DNA from: Candidatus Coatesbacteria bacterium RBG_13_66_14
Lineage (GTDB): Bacteria > RBG-13-66-14
Direction of reading: 5' to 3'
DNA length: 11,479 bases
Assembly: GCA_001774505.1 (NCBI GenBank)
Contig: MFAF01000098.1
Coordinates: forward strand, 1 to 11,479
The translations under genes and the position numbers were made by a program. Positions 7,601 through 11,479 of the stretch are shown piece after piece; the stretch's first letter is position 1, and each line of letters starts with the position of its first letter. Below the pieces are notes generated by a model. That model made no database searches. It worked only from the letters and a program-made list of their open reading frames with translations, and was not told the origin of the DNA.

Positions 7601-7958
7601 CGCTCTCCACGATCCGCAGCCCCGCGCGCACCGCCAACTCGGCGTCGTTCTCGTGGGTCACCGGCACCCCGAACACCGCCATGACCGAGTCGCCGATGAA
7701 CTTCTCCACCACCCCGTTCAAGGCCACCACCCCATCGGCCATAACCCGGAGGCACTCCTCTATCTTGTCCTTGGTCTCCTCGGGGTCGTGTCTGGCCACG
7801 AGCTCGGTAAAGTTGCAGATGTCGGCGAAGAGGATGGCGACGTCTTTGCGCTCCTCCTCCATCGTGACTTCGACGAGCGGCTCGCCGCAACCACCGCAGA
7901 AGCGCACGTTGGGCGCGTTTGCAAAACCGCACAGGCTGCAGGTTTTCGCCGAGGGCAT
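4605..7958 (-). CDS. Zinc ribbon - class III nucleotide cyclase - STAND ATPase - TPR protein
   Basis: The 1117-residue product has no membrane segment and four parts. (1) A zinc ribbon: Cys7, Cys10, Cys21, Cys24. (2) A class III adenylate/guanylate cyclase domain (about 37-215). Metal-binding Asp46 (FADICNF) and Asp90 (EKFIGDSVMAVFG) are present, as are Lys86 and the transition-state pair Asn163/Arg167 (VNIASR). The residue where adenylate cyclases usually have Asp or Thr appears to be His156 (HHVFGNAVN). (3) An AAA_16/STAND NTPase with Walker A GEAGIGKT (263-270), Walker B VVLVEDVQW (394-402) and a winged-helix-like region to about 640. (4) Many TPR units, about 650-1085. The architecture fits cyclase-ATPase sensors in which the TPR tail binds a ligand or protein and the ATPase gates the cyclase. 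The ATG lies inside a 30-bp repeat, with GGAG only two bases away, so initiation may be poor. It cannot be much later because the zinc ribbon starts at residue 7. It follows the SGNH-like gene by 93 bases and may share its transcript. Confidence 0.9.
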   Translation of the reverse strand: MPSAKTCSLCGFANAPNVRFCGGCGEPLVEVTMEEERKDVAILFADICNFTELVARHDPEETKDKIEECLRVMADGVVALNGVVEKFIGDSVMAVFGVPVTHENDAELAVRAGLRIVESARNYGINEGLELEVRVGIHFGEVIVSRHSQAPGRAHHVFGNAVNIASRLEATGLVGAVVVSDEVFRKTKEFFTFQELSRIRAKGLRSELMRHKVVGEKLVRGKTRGVPGLSSPLIGRKEELDILRNIFRDVAEGKGLRVVTIVGEAGIGKTRLVEELLLVLQQSDSRPRVLHGRCLGYAGAPPYFPVTEIIKKATGIKEDMPQKEMAEQLASSVETILGRRMIGDVDAVGTLWKILSLSQDGDSPDDQDTRQIHNQVLLVVEKLLGALAKEENIVVLVEDVQWSDNSSLTLMGHLVRSLADSRCLLVINSRQPGDHGATRTLLEELQKSERHTRINLKDLSPDDTRRLMSELLTVEKLDETKRRAIIKLAAGNPFFVEEIIKNLIEKGDLEYRDGHWYTNDEEGGFEIPDTVEGVLRSRIDNLPDQEKKVIQRASVVGEVFWRRIVTELMTYAVGDYLADLEKRDLIHRRLESIFEDDLEYIFKHVLLHETVYKSLLHRERRELHLKTAKWIESNYSDRIQAYQSLVANHFENGGAPEKAAGYYFEAGKHAASLYANEDAKRFYAKTVENTQDGGLTRQAYLEWGDVCLETGKPHESIDLFTAALGYCSDAVERAEIMERMGSAHERLSEYPRSLEYYDDALALLKDEPPSLLHAKTLYGIAWVHNLRGDFQEALDSIVRAEDVIALVREDDFASDKVRARISNIHGSILNELKRLDEGREYQSRTLELYEKHGYLLGMQSVLNNIATVEMEMGRHGAALELLLRSYDIAERCGDRLGLAINCNNLASIYTTFGRFDRAEELYTLYLEMNAIINNRLGDGYANYGLATLSRLRGEYEKAENHFRRAIEIYGEVGARRMILVVKLSLAVFYAEIGREEESDALFAEVGEFMDEREVTVYRLSALGLTARRREFSEDERGRLQAFLPAAEAGYEKETDRTSRVEEAVHLATLFERTGEAEKAARFWGSARATFDEIVQNIGDEESKKTFRETMGKRGYVV

Positions 7959-8040
7959 TACTCCGCTTCGCTTCGTTTTGCCGGGGGCATTGCTCGCTTC
8001 GCTCGGTTTGCCGGGGGCATAGCTCGTTTGGCTCGATGCG
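7943..8040. repeat. Array of three 30-bp-type repeats running into the cyclase gene start
   Basis: Three divergent units lie at about 7943-7975, 7976-8006 and 8007-8040. The plus-strand consensus is TTTGCCGGGGGCATTGCTCG followed by CTTCGCTCGG. The cores GCCGGGGGCAT at 7980 and 8010 are exactly 30 bases apart. The first unit (GCCGAGGGCATTACTC) contains the start codon of the cyclase gene, so its first six codons (M-P-S-A-K-T) come from a repeat. On the minus strand the cyclase frame stays open through the array with a 10-residue period. The same family occurs at 10578-10657. Confidence 0.85.
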
Positions 8041-8051
8041 TCTAGGTCGTC

Positions 8052-9065
8052 TCAGGGGTCGGGAGAGATGTTTCCTGCCGTTGCGCACGTTTCCATCAGC
8101 AAGCGCGCCACGAGCTCGGAGTTGTAGGTGCCGATGTGGGCGAGATCGGTGAAGTCCTCGGGGTCGCCGCCGAAGTACTCGGGCCGGGAAAGGTCCACGT
8201 AGGCGAATCCGTCGTACCCCAGGAAGTCCCAGTACATCTTTGCGTCGGCCAGCCGCTCGGGGTATTGTGTATTTTCGACGAGGAATTCCTCCAGAACGGG
8301 GTGGTTCGCGGTGACGAAGGCGATGACCCGGATGCCGTTTTCCCGGCACAGGTCAATGAATGCGTCGAAGTAGGCCATCCGCCCCGGATTCAGCGCGTCG
8401 AAATCAGAGAACATATTGTACATAGTCCGCATCAAGTTTGCGCTTATTTTAACCGTGCCGGCCCGGGGCGGCTTGACCACGTACTCCCCGGTCGCCGGGT
8501 CGAGCTCGTACTCCCCGCCCGGCTCTCGGCCGGTGAGGAGGTAGTAGAGCGAGCTGAAGGACAGGCGCACCGAGTCGCTGGCGAGCTGCAGGATGTCCTC
8601 GGAGCTCAGGCGCGGCAGCTCGATGTCGTTGCGGAGGTAGCGGGCGAGTTCCGGCGTTTGGAGGGTCTCGGGGTGTACCGGAAAGCTGTCGTGCAGCATC
8701 TCCACCTCGAGCCCCACGACGAGCAGGCGGATGGGCGTCCGGTTCTCGTCTAAAAGAAAGCGCAGGGTGCAGTAGAGGTCCTCGGCCCGGGTCATGTTGT
8801 AGCCGTAGTTGTAGGCCTTGTAGCCGTACTCGTCCACGATGGTGGGTTCCAGGCGCATCACGCGGCTGGAGCCGAGGATGAAGGCGTCGAAGCCGCGGTC
8901 GGAGTGCAGGTAGTCCAGGGTCTTCACGTGCCGGTAGTGGGCGGTCACCGGCGGGACGGGCTGCGGCCCGGGGAACCGGTCGAGGGGGTCCACGACATAC
9001 CCCAGGACCAGGAGGAGGGCCACGGGGACGAGAAAGATGAGGAATCTGAATAGAAGTCGCAGCAT
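8052..9065 (-). CDS. Membrane-anchored SGNH-hydrolase-like protein, partner of the MBOAT
   Basis: From the ATG at 9063-9065 the product has 337 residues. The N-terminus MLRLLFRFLIFLVPVALLLV is a single membrane anchor, leaving the rest outside the cytoplasmic membrane. FILGSSRVMRLEP (62-74) resembles block I of the SGNH fold, with Ser67 aligning with the GDS nucleophile. DLAH (307-310) near the C-terminus fits the block V Asp-x-x-His. AlgX-, AlgJ- and DltD-like proteins of this kind work with MBOAT proteins and move an acyl group onto a polysaccharide or teichoic acid on the outer side. The MBOAT gene lies 44 bases upstream, which supports this role. The frame stays open further upstream to 9311, but that part overlaps the MBOAT gene and is not hydrophobic. 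I see no good Shine-Dalgarno before the ATG; GTG two codons earlier is an alternative. The leader contains a 20-bp palindrome. Family membership rests on two short motifs and context. Confidence 0.75.
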   Translation of the reverse strand: MLRLLFRFLIFLVPVALLLVLGYVVDPLDRFPGPQPVPPVTAHYRHVKTLDYLHSDRGFDAFILGSSRVMRLEPTIVDEYGYKAYNYGYNMTRAEDLYCTLRFLLDENRTPIRLLVVGLEVEMLHDSFPVHPETLQTPELARYLRNDIELPRLSSEDILQLASDSVRLSFSSLYYLLTGREPGGEYELDPATGEYVVKPPRAGTVKISANLMRTMYNMFSDFDALNPGRMAYFDAFIDLCRENGIRVIAFVTANHPVLEEFLVENTQYPERLADAKMYWDFLGYDGFAYVDLSRPEYFGGDPEDFTDLAHIGTYNSELVARLLMETCATAGNISPDP

Positions 9066-9079
9066 GTGCACCAGCGGGG

Positions 9080-9099
9080 CAAGGGGCTTAAGCCCCTTG
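9080..9099. repeat. Twenty-bp perfect palindrome between MBOAT and SGNH genes
   Basis: CAAGGGGCTTAAGCCCCTTG is its own reverse complement. As RNA it would form an 8-bp stem with a UUAA loop, 10 bases past the MBOAT stop codon and 14 bases before the SGNH start. No T-tract follows on the minus strand, so it is not a standard terminator; it could stabilise mRNA or attenuate. Its half TTAAGCCCCTTGTCT (9088-9102) matches 14 of 15 bases at 10646-10660 beside the 30-bp repeats. Confidence 0.9.
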
Positions 9100-9109
9100 T
9101 CTGTGCTGT

Positions 9110-10549
9110 TTAAAATTGGAAGTAGATGAACTCGGAGCCGCCGAAGGTGCCGAAGCAGAGCACCCCGACGACCAGGGCGTAGTAGATGCCCCAGCGGACC
9201 CAGCCGGGCAGCTTTTCGATCTTCAGGGCGTGCTCCTTCCTCCGCTGGACCCACTCGACGGCGAGCAGGCCCAGGCTGACTAAAATCGGCGTCACGTAGT
9301 AGCTGTACCACACCTGGCCCAGCATGAGCGGGTGGGTGACCATCCGGCCGAGGTAGCCGAAGGCCTGGCCGAGCGAATCGGCCCGGAAGAACACCCAGCC
9401 CAACAGGACCAAGAGGAACGTCCCCAGCATCTGCCCCGCCTCCTTGAGGCTGGGCAGGAGGCGCTTTTTCGCCACGATGCCGGTGAAGGTCGGGGGCTCC
9501 TTTTTGAGTATCATGGGGATGAAGTAGAGCCCGTTCAACAGGCCCCAGGCGACGAAGGTCCAGTCGGCGCCGTGCCAGAGCCCGCTCACGGCAAAGGTCA
9601 CCAGGGTGAATAAAATCCAGCGCGCCTTACCCTTGAACGGCCCCCCCAGCGGGTAGAAGATGTAGTCCCGGAACCAGCTCATCATCGAGATGTGCCAGCG
9701 CCGCCAGAACTCGGTGATGTTCCGGGAGAAGTAGGGGCAGGCGAAGTTGGGATTGGTGGAAAAACCCAAAAGCTTCCCCACGCCGATGGCGATGTCCGAG
9801 TAGCCGGAGAAGTCGGCGTAGAGCTGGATGGCGTACAGAAAAATCCCGATGCCCAGCACCAGGCCGTCCTGGTGGTTGTAGGTCAGGAAGACCGCGTCCA
9901 CGTAGCCGGCCAGAAAATCGGCCACGGCGATTTTCTTCACCAGCCCCCAGAGTATCTGCCGCAGGCCGCCAGAAGCCGTGTCGGCGTCGAAGGTCCGAGG
10001 CTTTAAAAACTGCGGCAGGAGGTTCTTCGCCCGCTCGATGGGCCCGGCGAATATCTGGGGGAAGAAGGCGACATAGGTGAAGTAGGCCACGGCGTCCCGC
10101 GTCGGTGAGCACTTCTTTCGAAAAACATCTATGGAGTACGACAGGGACTTGAAGGTGAAGAAGCTGATGCCCAGGGGGAGGATGACCTCCAGGGTGGTAC
10201 GGCCCGCTTTCAGCCCGAACAGGCCGAGGAGCTGCGCCGCCGAGTCGGCGAAGAAGTTGAAGTACTTGAAAAATCCTAGGATGCCGAGGTTGACTGCCAG
10301 GCTCACGCCCAGGAGGAGCCTCCGCCGCCCCGGCCTCTGGGCGGCCGCCAGAGCGCGCCCCACGAGGTAGTCCGTCAGGGAGACGACGACGACGAGGCCG
10401 AGGAAGCGCCAGTCCCACCAGGCGTAGAACAGGTAGCTCGCGGCGAGGAGGAGGAGGTTCTGGTATCGGGGGGGCTTGCGGCGCAGGAGCCAGTACCCTA
10501 CGACCACCGCCGGGAGGAAGAGGGCGAACTGGAGGGAGTTGAAAAGCAT
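9110..10549 (-). CDS. MBOAT-family O-acyltransferase (AlgI/DltB-like)
   Basis: The 479-residue polytopic membrane protein begins MLFNSLQFALFLPAVVVGYW and has SYLFYAWWDWRFLGL (38-52), both typical of AlgI-like members. The family core is clear: ILPLGISFFTFKSLSYSID (123-141), FFPQIFAGPIERA (162-174), DFSGYSDIAIGVGKLLGF (246-263), NITEFWRRWHISMMSWFRDY (277-296) and VSGLWHGADWTF (321-332). His286 and His326 match the conserved MBOAT histidines. Length is normal and nothing is missing. These enzymes pass an acyl group, usually acetyl, across the cytoplasmic membrane for O-acylation of exopolysaccharide, cell-wall polymers or other glycans. The next gene, an SGNH-like protein, would complete the transfer outside. 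GAGGGGAG lies a few bases before the ATG. No glycosyltransferase is present, so the substrate is unknown. It is first in the run and is preceded by a repeat element and an extended -10 promoter. Confidence 0.95.
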   Translation of the reverse strand: MLFNSLQFALFLPAVVVGYWLLRRKPPRYQNLLLLAASYLFYAWWDWRFLGLVVVVSLTDYLVGRALAAAQRPGRRRLLLGVSLAVNLGILGFFKYFNFFADSAAQLLGLFGLKAGRTTLEVILPLGISFFTFKSLSYSIDVFRKKCSPTRDAVAYFTYVAFFPQIFAGPIERAKNLLPQFLKPRTFDADTASGGLRQILWGLVKKIAVADFLAGYVDAVFLTYNHQDGLVLGIGIFLYAIQLYADFSGYSDIAIGVGKLLGFSTNPNFACPYFSRNITEFWRRWHISMMSWFRDYIFYPLGGPFKGKARWILFTLVTFAVSGLWHGADWTFVAWGLLNGLYFIPMILKKEPPTFTGIVAKKRLLPSLKEAGQMLGTFLLVLLGWVFFRADSLGQAFGYLGRMVTHPLMLGQVWYSYYVTPILVSLGLLAVEWVQRRKEHALKIEKLPGWVRWGIYYALVVGVLCFGTFGGSEFIYFQF

Positions 10550-10577
10550 CGGCTCCCCTCGAGGACAAGGTGTGGAT

Positions 10578-10657
10578 CAAAGGGTTTTGCCAGGGGCATA
10601 GCTCGCTACGCTCGGTTTGCCAGGGGCATAGCTCGCTACGCTCGGTTAAACCCCTTG
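10578..10657. repeat. Composite repeat element: two 30-bp units inside imperfect inverted ends
   Basis: Two identical tandem units, TTTGCCAGGGGCATAGCTCG followed by CTACGCTCGG, have a 30-bp period (cores at 10589 and 10619). The left end CAAAGGGTTTTGCC (10578-10591) and the right end GGTTAAACCCCTTG (10644-10657) are inverted copies at 11 of 14 positions. The element lies 28 bases upstream of the MBOAT start codon. Minus-strand unit: CCGAGCGTAGCGAGC followed by TATGCCCCTGGCAAA. Related units lie at 7943-8040. Confidence 0.85.
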
Positions 10658-10709
10658 TCTCCCCTCGTCTCGACTCCGCGTCCGGCGGTTTCGGGTTCCA
10701 GCAAACCCT

Positions 10710-10718
10710 ATTGTAACA
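10710..10718 (-). promoter_or_regulatory. Extended -10 promoter candidate for the MBOAT gene
   Basis: The minus strand reads TGTTACAAT: a TACAAT box (5/6 of consensus) with a TG one base upstream, the extended -10 pattern. No good -35 is visible. A start near 10703 would give a leader of about 150 bases containing the whole repeat element at 10578-10657. Confidence 0.4.
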
Positions 10719-10779
10719 AAACGGCGTTCCGCCCCCGGAATTCAGTTGACTGTCCACCGCTGCGGGCGGGGCGCAATTT

Positions 10780-10788
10780 TGGTAAAAT
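10780..10788 (+). promoter_or_regulatory. Extended -10 promoter candidate for the secreted-protein gene
   Basis: The plus strand reads TGGTAAAAT: TAAAAT (5/6 of TATAAT) with a TG one base upstream, in a short AT-rich patch. No -35 is evident in the GC-rich DNA before it. Transcription would start near 10795, about 25 bases before the ATG. It is divergent from the MBOAT promoter candidate about 65 bases away. Confidence 0.4.
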
Positions 10789-10819
10789 TTATGCGAGCCT
10801 TGCACAAAACGGAGCCCCG

Positions 10820-11479
10820 ATGAGAAACGCCTGCCTGTCGCTGGTACTTCTGGTCAGCCTCGCCGGGGCCGGATACGTCGCGCCGGTGCCTGTGGGAAGC
10901 CCGCCGCCAGACGGTGTCTACCTCGGCCTCTCAGGTGATTACGAGCTTTTCCTGACCCGTGCGCCACTAGCCGGGGCTGTGGAAATCGGCGATTCCGACG
11001 CGCCGCTCTACCTGGTCTCGGCTGTCGAGGGGCCGGTGCGCCTCCCCTACGTCGCCACGGTTCACGGCTTCCTCCCCGACTTAAGCGCCATCTGCCGGCT
11101 GACGCGGGAGGAGATGCGTCGGCTCCACACCGACCCGAATCTCTACTTCAGACGGTTGATGCCCGTCGTACGCGCGCCGGAGAGGCCGGCGCCGGCCGGA
11201 CTGTTCTCGGTCCAGGGGGGACTCATCGACGAGCTGGTGGAGAAGGTGGACCTCGCGTCCATCATGGCCTTCGACGAGGACCTTGCCGCCTTCCGCACGC
11301 GCTTCGCCGCCAGCGAAGGTAACTTCCACGCCCAGGACTACCTCGCCGCCCTCCTGGAAAGTGACGGCTTTAAAGTTGAGAGGGAGAAACACTTCATCGG
11401 CGACCTCTACCGTCTCTCGACGGACGGCGATATGATAGCGATGGCCGGAGGCGCCGATTTTCATAATGTCGGGGGTTGC
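10820..11479 (+). CDS. Secreted protein, possible M28-family peptidase, N-terminal part
   Basis: The 220 residues in the window start MRNACLSLVLLVSLAGAGYV, a Sec signal peptide, and the frame is open to the window edge. GGAG lies five bases before the ATG. Residues 30-120 (for example DGVYLGLSGDYELFLT, LPYVATVHGFLPDLSAICRL) form a pro- or accessory domain I cannot name. Residues 143-192 (VDLASIMAFDEDLAAFRTRF ... AQDYLAALLESDGFKVE) resemble the segment that precedes the catalytic domain in M28 metallo-aminopeptidases, where an F-x-TR-[FY] motif and an Ala-x-x-[YW]-[LI] helix are common. The metal ligands would lie downstream, outside the window. The last residues (TDGDMIAMAGGADFHNVGGC) could begin a propeller-like insertion. 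The call to secretion is good; the peptidase assignment is tentative. Confidence 0.6.
   Translation, partial: MRNACLSLVLLVSLAGAGYVAPVPVGSPPPDGVYLGLSGDYELFLTRAPLAGAVEIGDSDAPLYLVSAVEGPVRLPYVATVHGFLPDLSAICRLTREEMRRLHTDPNLYFRRLMPVVRAPERPAPAGLFSVQGGLIDELVEKVDLASIMAFDEDLAAFRTRFAASEGNFHAQDYLAALLESDGFKVEREKHFIGDLYRLSTDGDMIAMAGGADFHNVGGC

Noticed and set aside
7943..8040. CRISPR array
   Set aside because: The units are contiguous 30-bp repeats without unique spacers, and no cas genes are present.
9066..9311. Longer start for the SGNH-like protein (82 extra residues)
   Set aside because: The extension overlaps the MBOAT coding region and would bury the membrane anchor behind a basic, low-complexity leader; the ATG at 9065 gives a normal anchor.
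10640..10805. Upstream continuation of a minus-strand frame through the repeats (10-residue peptide period TERSELCPWQ)
   Set aside because: The 30-bp unit happens to lack stops in this frame; the frame then runs out of phase across the MBOAT gene, which is clearly the real gene.

Overview
The window is GC-rich bacterial DNA from an organism with a Gram-negative envelope. The evidence is a Blc-type lipocalin lipoprotein, a TraF/PorV-like outer-membrane barrel and a periplasm-facing SGNH-like protein. Most products lack close relatives that I can name, and the intergenic DNA carries an unusual repeat family. This suggests an under-sampled phylum, but I cannot place it.

Seven genes are recognisable, six on the minus strand and one on the plus strand at the right edge. 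Left part (1-1902): the 5' part of a lipocalin gene (blc), then a terminator and a 481-residue outer-membrane beta-barrel gene with a good sigma-70-type promoter. Middle (2029-3959): an NtrC-type sigma-54 activator preceded by a CheY-like single-domain response regulator; no histidine kinase is present. The response regulator has a TATAAT -10 box with a perfect inverted repeat where the -35 should be. Next is a gene-poor stretch (3960-4604) holding that promoter, a possible structured RNA element, a palindrome and a terminator.

Right part (4605-10549): a minus-strand run of an MBOAT O-acyltransferase (AlgI/DltB-like), a membrane-anchored SGNH-hydrolase-like partner, and a 1117-residue protein joining a zinc ribbon, a class III nucleotide cyclase, a STAND-type ATPase and a long TPR tail. 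The first two are a typical pair for O-acylating an extracellular or surface polysaccharide. The cyclase protein looks like a cytoplasmic signal sensor. A divergent secreted protein, possibly an M28-family peptidase, starts at 10820 and leaves the window.

The most unusual feature is a small repeat family in the MBOAT/SGNH/cyclase run. Units of 30 bp lie in tandem upstream of the MBOAT gene, inside imperfect inverted ends (10578-10657). Related units lie upstream of, and run into, the first codons of the cyclase gene (7943-8040). A 20-bp perfect palindrome between the MBOAT and SGNH genes (9080-9099) looks like the two ends of the element joined without any units. This may be a small mobile or amplifying element that has shaped leaders and a start codon in this operon.
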